A stretch of 64,000 nt of DNA from an uncultured Desulfobacteraceae bacterium (lineage in GTDB: Bacteria; Desulfobacterota; Desulfobacteria; Desulfobacterales; Desulfatirhabdiaceae), in assembly GCA_903953895.1 (NCBI GenBank), contig CAJBLH010000030.1, positions 1 to 64,000 of the forward strand, written 5' to 3'. Positions 27,303 to 34,958 of this stretch are shown here, one piece after another. How positions within the stretch are numbered: the stretch's first letter is position 1; each line of letters begins with the position of its first letter. The notes beneath the pieces were generated by a model. It had not been told where the DNA came from, did no database searches, and saw only the letters and a list, made by a program, of their open reading frames with translations. The position numbers and the translations under genes are program-made.

Positions 27303-28460
27303 ATGATTAAATGCCATTTCAACCACATCAGGATTGCTGGGTTCCGCCGATTGAGGAATGTGGATATCGACATGCGCCCATTGTGTGTGCTTATTGGAGC
27401 CAACGGCGTCGGTAAGACTTCCTTCCTTGATGTTATGGCACTCCTTGCCGCTTCGGCAGAGGGCAAGCTCAATGCCTTTGTTACAGAAATGGGAGGACTG
27501 TCAACCATGATCACATACGATTATGCACAGAGCCTGGACATTTCAATCTCCATGCAGGCCGAAGAATTTAAACCGTTGGTCTATGATTTTTCCATTACCC
27601 CTACCAGATTGGCTTATACCTTTAAGCGGGAGATCCTGACACAGCGGCAGAATGCCAGGGTCAACGATCAATTCAATCACATTGATTCAACGAATGGAGA
27701 TATCAAATATTACGAATTGGGAACAAAAAAGCTGGTGCGACCCAATTGGGAGCATAACCCTCTGGAAAGCTCTCTTTCGCAAGTCCCCAAAATGTTCAAG
27801 GATCCGGAATTGTTCCGTCGCGCCCTGAGTTCTTCCATATATTACCATATCCTTGATGTTGCGCCTCGCTCGCCGGTGCGGCTGCCACAAACCATGAGAC
27901 CGGCAGGGCTACCGGGTCAGGATGGAGAGGATATGGTTACTTGCCTGTACTACTTGCGCGAAACGGAAAGGGATCGATTCGATGCCGTGGAAGATACGTT
28001 GAAAGCCGCTTTTCCAGCTTTCGAACGCCTGGACTTCCCTCCAGTCGCCGCCGGAACAATAACGATGGCATGGAAAGATCGTCACTTCAGTCGTCCCATG
28101 TATGCCCATCAACTTTCGGAAGGAACGTTACGCTTTCTCTGGCTTGTAACCCTTCTTCAGAGCCCACAACTGCCGGCTGTTACCATGATTGACGAGCCGG
28201 AAGTCAGTCTTCACCCTGATATGCTGCGTATGCTCGCAGGTCTGTTACGGGAGGCATCGGACAGAACCCAGTTGATTGTCGCAACACATTCAGATCGATT
28301 CGTTCGTTTCCTCCAACCTTCAGAGCTTATAGCAATGGATATAAGCGACGAAGGCAACGCCACCATGACCTGGGCGGATTCGCTGGATCTGGAAAAGTGG
28401 ATGGCGGAATACAGCCTTGACGAACTGTGGCAAATGGGCCGGCTCGGAGGGAGATCATGA
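27303..28460 (+). CDS. AAA family ATPase (SMC/OLD-like)
   Basis: The 385-residue ATPase has an SMC/RecF-type fold: N-terminal FNHIRIAGFRRLRNVDIDM, Walker A GANGVGKTS near residue 33, the signature-like LSEGTLRFLWL, Walker B TMIDEPEVSLHPD near 300, and a D-loop/H-loop ending in ATHSDRFVR. Such ATPases are usually encoded with a DUF4276 (TOPRIM-like) partner in a two-gene defence-type module. Here the stop overlaps an ATG (ATGA) opening exactly such a partner, but that gene breaks off after 24 codons. The ATPase may therefore be an orphan. Confidence 0.85.
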   Translation: MIKCHFNHIRIAGFRRLRNVDIDMRPLCVLIGANGVGKTSFLDVMALLAASAEGKLNAFVTEMGGLSTMITYDYAQSLDISISMQAEEFKPLVYDFSITPTRLAYTFKREILTQRQNARVNDQFNHIDSTNGDIKYYELGTKKLVRPNWEHNPLESSLSQVPKMFKDPELFRRALSSSIYYHILDVAPRSPVRLPQTMRPAGLPGQDGEDMVTCLYYLRETERDRFDAVEDTLKAAFPAFERLDFPPVAAGTITMAWKDRHFSRPMYAHQLSEGTLRFLWLVTLLQSPQLPAVTMIDEPEVSLHPDMLRMLAGLLREASDRTQLIVATHSDRFVRFLQPSELIAMDISDEGNATMTWADSLDLEKWMAEYSLDELWQMGRLGGRS

Positions 28461-28531
28461 GAATTGCAATCCTGGTTGAGGGCGAGACTGAAGGCCCCGC
28501 AATCGAATCTCGTAGAGATGATCGAAAATAG
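28457..28531 (+). pseudogene. Truncated DUF4276-like partner of the AAA ATPase
   Basis: The ATG overlaps the ATPase stop and opens MRIAILVEGETEGPAIES, the typical N-terminus of DUF4276/TOPRIM-like proteins, with the metal-binding glutamate in VEGETE. The frame then meets a stop after 24 codons. The normal protein is around 200 residues; the rest is absent. The second PIN toxin gene ends 9 bases downstream on the other strand, so the break coincides with the edge of that module. Confidence 0.6.
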
Positions 28532-28540
28532 CCCGGCAAT

Positions 28541-28978
28541 TCATTGCCTGGCAGAATGCATCAAAAATCTCTGCGCAGGCATTCCCATCTTTTTCAGTGC
28601 GGAGATGAGTTTCTTATCGAAGGATGCAATAACAGCGCCCTTGTGGGTTCTGCATGTCGAGGCCACGATCGCGTCTCCAAAATCATGGATCGCGTCCGGC
28701 CAGAGGGTGAACAGTGTTTTATAATCAAGTTCATGTATGACTTCGACTCCGGTCATGCCAAGGAAGTCACCAATCATTTCCTGAATCCTGGTTGGCGCAA
28801 TATGATATACCTTTTCCATGACATAAACGAATTCTGTAATGACGTTTTGCGGACAGCATATTCGGCACTTAAGCAGGGCGGCCGATTCGAATATCTCTTT
28901 CATCTGATTCTGCTGAGCGGCATCGCGATCGGTAACAAAAGAAATCAGCGCATTCGTGTCAATGATATAATTGGTCAC
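28541..28978 (-). CDS. PIN domain toxin, second pair
   Basis: This 145-residue PIN RNase has the ordered acidic residues of the fold: IIDTNALISFV (D7), NVITEFVYVM (E), DFGDAIVAST (D) and a late FDKKL. It starts on the ATGA overlap with the AbrB-type antitoxin. It is unlike the first PIN toxin of the window, so the pairs are independent acquisitions, not a duplication. The module runs against the BREX genes and abuts the broken DUF4276 gene. Confidence 0.87.
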   Translation of the reverse strand: MTNYIIDTNALISFVTDRDAAQQNQMKEIFESAALLKCRICCPQNVITEFVYVMEKVYHIAPTRIQEMIGDFLGMTGVEVIHELDYKTLFTLWPDAIHDFGDAIVASTCRTHKGAVIASFDKKLISALKKMGMPAQRFLMHSARQ

Positions 28979-29208
28979 AGGTGCTTCTCCGTCCTCAGGG
29001 AGCGGGCGAGGCGGATATCTTCGGTGATGTCGCCTGGGCCGATCTTGACCGAGTTGCAGTGCTTGAGAAAATCATTGCGCACCGGATACACAATGACCTT
29101 GCCGCGTTCCAAAGTCCATTCAAGGGCATCATTGACGGCGATGCCCAGAAACTCTCTAACCGCCTTGGGAATTGTCGTTTGATACTTTGTAGTAACTGTC
29201 GATTTCAT
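28975..29208 (-). CDS. AbrB/SpoVT-type antitoxin
   Basis: The 77-residue protein has the swapped-hairpin AbrB fold: TVTTKYQTTIPKAVREFLGI, then DALEWTLERGKVIVYPV. The C-terminal tail should bind the PIN toxin whose start overlaps its stop. GGAGGCT precedes the ATG. It probably represses its own promoter through the inverted repeat just upstream. Confidence 0.87.
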   Translation of the reverse strand: MKSTVTTKYQTTIPKAVREFLGIAVNDALEWTLERGKVIVYPVRNDFLKHCNSVKIGPGDITEDIRLARSLRTEKHL

Positions 29209-29226
29209 GGAGCCTCCGCTCTTGTT

Positions 29227-29269
29227 TTCCTTACAAATCGATAATAACGTAAGGAATATTTCATGTCAA
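29227..29269 (-). promoter_or_regulatory. Promoter and operator of the second toxin-antitoxin pair
   Basis: On the minus strand TTGACA (29264-29269), 17 bases, TATTAT (29241-29246). Perfect 8-base arms TTCCTTAC (29227-29234) and GTAAGGAA (29249-29256) bracket the -10 box, a likely antitoxin site. Confidence 0.65.
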
Positions 29270-29476
29270 TACCCGGAATAAATTGAGAACAGGACTGTGT
29301 ACGCTTACTATTCGCTCATTTTTTATTGAAAAATTACCGTGAAAATGCTTATCCACGAAATACACGAAATATCTGAGTCTGCAAGTATTACAAGGGCTCA
29401 TTGAAGCATTCGTGACATGTGATGGTACTGGTACCGGATACACGGATGGAAGTCCAATATAGAGGAGAAACGAATA

Positions 29477-30757
29477 ATGAAGGTAACAATTTGGGCATTG
29501 GGATCAAGGGGAGATGTTCAACCGTTGATTGCATTAGGACAAGGCATGCAATCCGTCGGCCATACGATTACCATCGCCACCCCTGACGAATTTGCATCTC
29601 TGGTTCAGCAAGCGGGGATGCAGTTTCATCCAATAAGAGCATTAGGATTAACCGCTAAATCGTTAATGCAAAAAATCACAGGAGAGGCTCCTCAAAACAG
29701 CCTTCAACAAAACCAGGCTGTGCAAAGCATACGGTTAACCCAGCTTCTTGTAGCAGCCATCCCTGAAATTGGCGAATCCTGCTGGGAAGCATGTCTGGGA
29801 GCAGATATCTGTATCTCTAACATAATTCCCCCCGGAGTTCCTTCGTCTGTGGCGGAAAAAATGCAGATTCCCCACATGCTTGCTATACTGCAACCAAATG
29901 ATCGAACCAGCCAATTTCCGCAAGTATTCGTGTCTGCCCGTTCATTCGGTTCGACGCTGAATCAATTGAGCTATCCGGGAATTTCTCTGGCATTATGGAG
30001 TTTGGGACGTTCAAGCGTTAACAAATGGCGTCAGCAACGTCTTTCTCTGCCACCACTTAAATGGAGTTATTTCTCGGACATGTTCACCAGTCCAATACCG
30101 CGTTTATATGGATTCAGCACAAGCGTCATCCCTAAACCAAAGGATTGGAGCAAACAAGCGATTGTCACCGGCTACTGGTTCCTCGAACAGGCTGCCGACT
30201 GGCATCCTCCTGATGACTTGGTTGATTTTCTGGAATCTGGCCCACCTCCGATCTCAATTGGATTTGGTAGTATGGTCGCAAACGATATGGAAAAAATCGC
30301 TGAAATTTGTATCCAGGCATTAATCCGAGCTAAACATCGCGGCATTTTATTGACCGGATGGTCGGAGTTTCATAAACAACGTCTCCCCGAGTGTGTTTTG
30401 ACCACTGAATCGGTTCCACATGAATGGCTTTTCCCCCGTATGGCAGCAGTTGTGCATCACGGCGGTGCAGGCACTACTTCGGCCAGCTTACGTTCAGGAG
30501 TTCCAACGATTATCGTTCCGTTCCTTCTGGATCAGCCTTTCTGGGGCAAACGAGTTTATGACTTGGGGGTTGGCCCCAAACCGATACCGCGTTGCAAGCT
30601 GACGATAGAACGGTTAGCCGACGCCATGACAGAAGCCGTTACGAGTTCAGAAATTCGGCAGCGCGCAGTCGAATTAGGCAGGAAAATACGCGCAGAAGAT
30701 GGTATCGCGAATGCCATTGAAGTGATACATCAGGTTATGAATCATCACCGTGCATAA
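29477..30757 (+). CDS. Family 1 glycosyltransferase (UGT/sterol glucosyltransferase-like)
   Basis: The 426-residue GT-B enzyme starts with VTIWALGSRGDVQPLIALG and carries the donor-binding motif HHGGAGTTSASLRSGVP near 326-342, followed by DQPFWGKRVYDLGVG. This matches macrolide, sterol and rhamnosyl transferases of GT1. It transfers a sugar from a nucleotide-sugar to a small hydrophobic acceptor; the acceptor is unknown. AGAGGAG precedes the ATG. The location inside a BREX cluster is unexpected. GC is lower than in pglZ. It may be a passenger rather than a defence gene. Confidence 0.82.
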   Translation: MKVTIWALGSRGDVQPLIALGQGMQSVGHTITIATPDEFASLVQQAGMQFHPIRALGLTAKSLMQKITGEAPQNSLQQNQAVQSIRLTQLLVAAIPEIGESCWEACLGADICISNIIPPGVPSSVAEKMQIPHMLAILQPNDRTSQFPQVFVSARSFGSTLNQLSYPGISLALWSLGRSSVNKWRQQRLSLPPLKWSYFSDMFTSPIPRLYGFSTSVIPKPKDWSKQAIVTGYWFLEQAADWHPPDDLVDFLESGPPPISIGFGSMVANDMEKIAEICIQALIRAKHRGILLTGWSEFHKQRLPECVLTTESVPHEWLFPRMAAVVHHGGAGTTSASLRSGVPTIIVPFLLDQPFWGKRVYDLGVGPKPIPRCKLTIERLADAMTEAVTSSEIRQRAVELGRKIRAEDGIANAIEVIHQVMNHHRA

Positions 30758-30776
30758 TGACAGAAGTTGTCATTAT
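30754..30776 (+). terminator. Stem-loop at the glycosyltransferase stop codon
   Basis: Perfect 9-base arms ATAATGACA and TGTCATTAT with a 5-base loop, beginning at the glycosyltransferase stop codon. The following sequence is A-rich on this strand, so it is a poor intrinsic terminator by itself. Confidence 0.35.
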
Positions 30777-30838
30777 CGTCAAAAAAACCATTTATAACCA
30801 GGCTGACAACCGGATTGTTTCAGGGCGAATACCTCTTA

Positions 30839-30945
30839 TTATAGACTTTCAGAAAATTCATTTCGCAAGGCAGCAGGGAGGAGATCATACTGTCGTATAT
30901 CTCCGACCGATAACGCAGCGAAATTATTTTTCTGAAAGTCTATAA
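30839..30945. mobile_element. MITE-like palindromic element, copy B
   Basis: A 107-base element with perfect 18-base terminal inverted repeats TTATAGACTTTCAGAAAA and TTTTCTGAAAGTCTATAA, plus inner complementary blocks ATTTCGC/GCGAAAT and GGAGAT/ATCTCC, so the whole can fold into one long hairpin. Copy A lies 3.8 kb upstream. No transposase that would move it is encoded in the window. Confidence 0.78.
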
Positions 30946-31030
30946 CATACTGCACTTAATTTATAGAACCCCGCTGATTCAATGCTGAGAGGTAACCGCA
31001 GGCTTAAACTTTTCGATTCATGGAGCCGAC

Positions 31031-32365
31031 ATGGATAGTTTCGAAGAAGAACTCCTGTTACAACAGTCCAAATTGAAATCCTTGGATTTACTTTACACTT
31101 ATTTAGGATTAGGTTCAAAGATATCCTTCAAGAATAAAATTCTTGAACAGGATTTTTTTGATGAATACGGGCGACACTCAATTGATATGTTGTATGCTTA
31201 TATCCCGACGATCATCTACTTATTTGTTGTGGGTTTCCTCTCTATGATCTTACTATTCCCTGACATCCAAGAGCCGAAGATTATTTGCGTTATAGAGTGT
31301 ACAAATGTGAGCATTTTGTTTCTATATAACCAATATTTTAAGCCAAAAATCATTTCTGTCCAACGGCTGCTTACCGTATTACAGACCCTTGTAGGGTGGC
31401 TCATAAGCATCGGCCTCCTTAGCTTGCAGGGCCATATGTTTCAGATTTATGTGATTGTGATTGTTGCTATTCATCTCCTTTCCGGATCTCTTTGTTCATC
31501 AATACTCTTTTCATATGTACTTGTCTTTCACCACTTCGTTGTTATTGGGTTTGCTGTAATTGCAATTTTCTCTGGCGCTCTGAATATGATTGAAGGTATT
31601 CTGCAGAGTGTTCTTTTGGGTGGAATCAGCACTATTTGCCTTTTTACGGTATATCATCGGGAAATTGCTGTCAGAGTGCAGTTCCTCCAACGAAAAATGA
31701 TTGAACTACGGGAAATTGAACTGGCCAAGCAAAAAGGAATAACTGAATCGCTGCTGCTTAACATTCTACCTGACTCTATTGCTATCCGTCTGAAGAATAA
31801 TGAACAGGTGATTGCGGATGTATTTCCAATGGTGACGGTAGTCTTTGCCGACATAGTCGGTTTTACTTCCCTCTCGTCAAAAATTTCGCCGGAGAACCTG
31901 GTAAAGAAACTTAATCAGTTGTTTTCAATATTTGACGACCTTGCAGAGAAACACGGCCTTGAGAAAATCAAGACGATTGGAGATGCCTACATGGTGGCAG
32001 CAGGTCTTCCCGAACCGCATGCGAATCACGCAACAGCCGCAGCAGAAATGGCATTGGAAATGATCCAGGCCGTTGTCCATAGCGAAGAAGGAAACAGCGG
32101 GCAGCCGCTGAGACTTCGTGTTGGACTGAACTCAGGTCCTGTGATTGCGGGTATAATCGGTAAGAAAAAATTCAGTTATGACCTTTGGGGAGATGTGGTC
32201 AATGTCGCCTCACGAATGGAATCTCATGGAATTGCCGGTGAGATCCAGGTCACATCGAAAACATACGAGCTGCTCAAGGACAAATATGATCTAAAATTTA
32301 GAGGAAAACTCGATATCAAGGGTAAAGAAATGATGGAGACGTATTTGCTGAAAGGACGACTCTGA
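31031..32365 (+). CDS. Membrane-bound class III adenylate cyclase
   Basis: This 444-residue protein makes cAMP from ATP. The N-terminal half has about six hydrophobic segments (roughly 54-76, 83-101, 112-133, 137-150, 155-180, 188-207). A linker helix (LLLNILPDSIAIRLK) and the cyclase domain follow. Catalytic residues are complete: metals D273 (FADIVGFT) and D317, adenine-selecting K314 (KIKTIGDAYM) and D384 (YDLWGD), transition-state N391 and R395. The Lys/Asp pair indicates ATP rather than GTP or pyrimidine substrates. GGAG precedes the ATG. It sits directly before pglZ and is AT-rich compared with it. No cAMP effector lies beside it. Confidence 0.88.
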   Translation: MDSFEEELLLQQSKLKSLDLLYTYLGLGSKISFKNKILEQDFFDEYGRHSIDMLYAYIPTIIYLFVVGFLSMILLFPDIQEPKIICVIECTNVSILFLYNQYFKPKIISVQRLLTVLQTLVGWLISIGLLSLQGHMFQIYVIVIVAIHLLSGSLCSSILFSYVLVFHHFVVIGFAVIAIFSGALNMIEGILQSVLLGGISTICLFTVYHREIAVRVQFLQRKMIELREIELAKQKGITESLLLNILPDSIAIRLKNNEQVIADVFPMVTVVFADIVGFTSLSSKISPENLVKKLNQLFSIFDDLAEKHGLEKIKTIGDAYMVAAGLPEPHANHATAAAEMALEMIQAVVHSEEGNSGQPLRLRVGLNSGPVIAGIIGKKKFSYDLWGDVVNVASRMESHGIAGEIQVTSKTYELLKDKYDLKFRGKLDIKGKEMMETYLLKGRL

Positions 32366-32424
32366 GAATGAGCTCCAGCTTCCCCCCGTAATCCAGACAT
32401 AACCGGACACAAAGAGAACAATTC

Positions 32425-34953
32425 ATGATCATCGCCGAATTCATAAAATCGAACATTTTCCTCCCCCGGCTGAAGCAGAAGGGTTGCCTTGTCGTCTATG
32501 ATCCGGATCTGCGATACCGGAACATTTGCCTCGACATTGCCAGCGAGACGATCACCGTGGTCGATGCCACGGAAAACGGCCTGGAAAGCCGGATTGACGC
32601 ACTGCGTGAACTGCGTTCGTTCGGGATGCCCAATACGGCCAAAGAAGGCGTGCTGGTGTATGTTCCGGTGCGTGCGCCGGTTACCGACAATGAGAAACAG
32701 CGTGATCCCTTCGCTCTTTATTCGGCTTGCGGCGGCATGTTTCCGGATGGCGCCGGTGATGCATATCAACAGATATGCCTGCGGGCAAAACCGGACCATG
32801 CTACCGGTATCAGAAAGATTTTTGCAGAAAACCCGTCGCCGTCGTTTGCCGTGATAGACGCCATTGACGTCGGTTCAAACTGGCCGAGTCTGCGGGCGTT
32901 ACTGAAAGTGGAATCCGCAAACGATATTCTGATTTCCCTGCTGGCGCCCACCAGCCACCAGGAAATCTTCTTGCAAGGCAGCGACACCTGGATTCAGGAA
33001 GGGCGTGAGTTCCTTCGTGCAACGCTCGGACTGGAGCTGAAAACCCGCACCCAGGCAAGGTCGGCCATCGCCGATGAAATCTGGCGGTTTGTGCTGTTCA
33101 GCGAGTTTGTATTCGATCTGCCCGTCGATCTGCCGGTTTCGCTTGCCACGGTGCCCCATGCGCCACATGAGGCGAAACCCCTGGTGGAACACATCTGCGA
33201 TAGACTGCGAAGCGATCTGCGAACCCGATCCCAATACATCGACCGTGCCGAGAAAATCGAAGCGGATCTGGGGCTGCCGGCCGCCTGCAGCGCCATCGAC
33301 AACCTGGGCGATCGGGATACCTTCTCGTTTGAAGAACGGACATTTCTGAAGCAGGCCATGACTGCGCTGATGACAGAAGATTGGGATCGCGTCCGGCCGC
33401 TGCTTGTCCGCCGGAAAGATTCGGTCTGGCTGGGCAAGGGAGAGAGCCAGAGCCAGTGGGGTCTGGTGGAGGCAGCGCTCTGTCTGGTCAGCGTTTGCAG
33501 CGACTATGATCGCCAATTGGGAGAACACGTGCGAACACAAAGCGCCCTGCTGGACTTTTACACCGGAAGCCTGCGCGATACAGACCGCAGGCAGCGCGAA
33601 TTCGAGCAGGCGGTCAGCGCGTTCCAGGATACGGATGACATGCTGTCCGAAATGATTCAGTACGCCCGCACCTGTTATCGAAAGCTGAGCGAGAAGGTTC
33701 AGTCGGTATTCGTGAAGCATTTGGCGGACCAGGGGTGGCCGCCGGCCGGACGACTGGGGAATTCCGAGGTGTTCGACCGCTTTATCGCCCCGCGATTGCA
33801 GGAACGCGGCAGAAAAGTGGCGTATCTGATGGTGGATGCCCTGCGCTATGAGCTGGGTGTTGCCCTGGAAAATCTCCTGTCCGAGGATGGGCCGGTTGAA
33901 CTGCACGCTGCCTGCGCCCAGCTTCCGACGGTGACGATTGTCGGCATGGCAAGCCTGTTGCCCGGTGCTGAGGATGACCTTTCCCTTTGCCGGGAGGGGG
34001 AGAACCTGATTCCCAGGATCGATGGAACAGCGGTGGGCACGGTGGCTCAACGCATGGCACTGCTCCGCAGCCGGTTTGGGGATCGTTTCGCTGAAATGAG
34101 ACTGGATGAATTTGTAAAGGGCAAGAAAAAGGTTAATATCCCCCCCACGGTGGACCTGCTGGTGATCCGCAGCGTGGAGATCGATGATTATCTGGAGAAT
34201 ACCCCGGAAATTTCATTGAAGCTGATCCCGGACACGATCAGCCGGATCAGGGCAACCTTGCAGAAGCTTCGGGATAAAGGGTTCCACGAGGCGATCATCG
34301 CCACAGATCACGGCTTCTACCTCAATGCGCAATCCGAGGCAGGTGATGTATGCAGCAAGCCGATGGGAACATGGCCGTTTGCAACGTATCGATCCATGCT
34401 GGGACAGGGCGGAAGCGACAACAACAGCGTCATCCTGCCCTGCGACAAAGCCGGCATCCGGGGCGATTATGCCAGTTTTGCAACGCCACGGAGCATGTCG
34501 CCCTATCGAAGCGGGCTGCTTTACTTCCACGGAGGCGCATCTCTGCCGGAATCCGTTGTGCCGGTGCTGGTGGTGAAGCTGGAAAAACCGCCGCAGCAGG
34601 ATATCCATAAGTTCAGTGTCGAACTCTCTTACAAGGGAGGCGCCAAAAGGATCACGAGCCGCCGACCGGTTGTGGTCGTAACCCCGCTGATGGAAGATAT
34701 TTTCTCGCGGAATACCGATTTTGAAATTATGCTGGAAGCCCAGGATGCCAAAGGGCGGGTTGTGGGCGAGGCAAAACCCGGAGGGGTCGTGAATCCGGCG
34801 ACCCGGACCATCCATCTGAAACCGGGCAACAGTGAATCCATCACCCTTTGCATGCTCGATGATTTCGAAGGGAGCTTCACTATCAAAGCACTCGATCCTT
34901 CTACCCTGAAATCCTTCAAAGACTTGAAACTCGAAACCGATTATCCGGTGTGA
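32425..34953 (+). CDS. pglZ: BREX protein PglZ
   Basis: PglZ is the alkaline-phosphatase-superfamily protein common to BREX types. The 842-residue product has the core motif VAYLMVDALRYELG near residue 465, the downstream PTVTIVGMASLLPG, and IATDHGFYL near 625 that supply metal and nucleophile-type residues. A C-terminal beta-rich domain follows. In type 1 systems PglZ associates with BrxB. It ends 5 bases before the brxL start, forming a pglZ-brxL unit separated from pglX by the 8 kb cargo. Its GC content matches that of brxC. Confidence 0.95.
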   Translation: MIIAEFIKSNIFLPRLKQKGCLVVYDPDLRYRNICLDIASETITVVDATENGLESRIDALRELRSFGMPNTAKEGVLVYVPVRAPVTDNEKQRDPFALYSACGGMFPDGAGDAYQQICLRAKPDHATGIRKIFAENPSPSFAVIDAIDVGSNWPSLRALLKVESANDILISLLAPTSHQEIFLQGSDTWIQEGREFLRATLGLELKTRTQARSAIADEIWRFVLFSEFVFDLPVDLPVSLATVPHAPHEAKPLVEHICDRLRSDLRTRSQYIDRAEKIEADLGLPAACSAIDNLGDRDTFSFEERTFLKQAMTALMTEDWDRVRPLLVRRKDSVWLGKGESQSQWGLVEAALCLVSVCSDYDRQLGEHVRTQSALLDFYTGSLRDTDRRQREFEQAVSAFQDTDDMLSEMIQYARTCYRKLSEKVQSVFVKHLADQGWPPAGRLGNSEVFDRFIAPRLQERGRKVAYLMVDALRYELGVALENLLSEDGPVELHAACAQLPTVTIVGMASLLPGAEDDLSLCREGENLIPRIDGTAVGTVAQRMALLRSRFGDRFAEMRLDEFVKGKKKVNIPPTVDLLVIRSVEIDDYLENTPEISLKLIPDTISRIRATLQKLRDKGFHEAIIATDHGFYLNAQSEAGDVCSKPMGTWPFATYRSMLGQGGSDNNSVILPCDKAGIRGDYASFATPRSMSPYRSGLLYFHGGASLPESVVPVLVVKLEKPPQQDIHKFSVELSYKGGAKRITSRRPVVVVTPLMEDIFSRNTDFEIMLEAQDAKGRVVGEAKPGGVVNPATRTIHLKPGNSESITLCMLDDFEGSFTIKALDPSTLKSFKDLKLETDYPV

Positions 34954-34958
34954 TCATA

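Noticed and set aside
28544-29182. A 212-codon plus-strand frame across the second PIN module
   Set aside because: It is antisense to the PIN toxin and AbrB antitoxin, both of which show family motifs and an ATGA overlap.
29300-29360. CCACGAAATACACGAAAT-like sequence, also near 40247, as a repeat family
   Set aside because: The two stretches share only about a dozen bases and no defined boundary; probably chance or a very degraded repeat.
31031-32365. The cyclase as a Pycsar-type (cCMP/cUMP) defence enzyme
   Set aside because: The adenine-selecting Lys314 and Asp384 are present, and no adjacent effector gene is found, so an ordinary adenylate cyclase is more likely.
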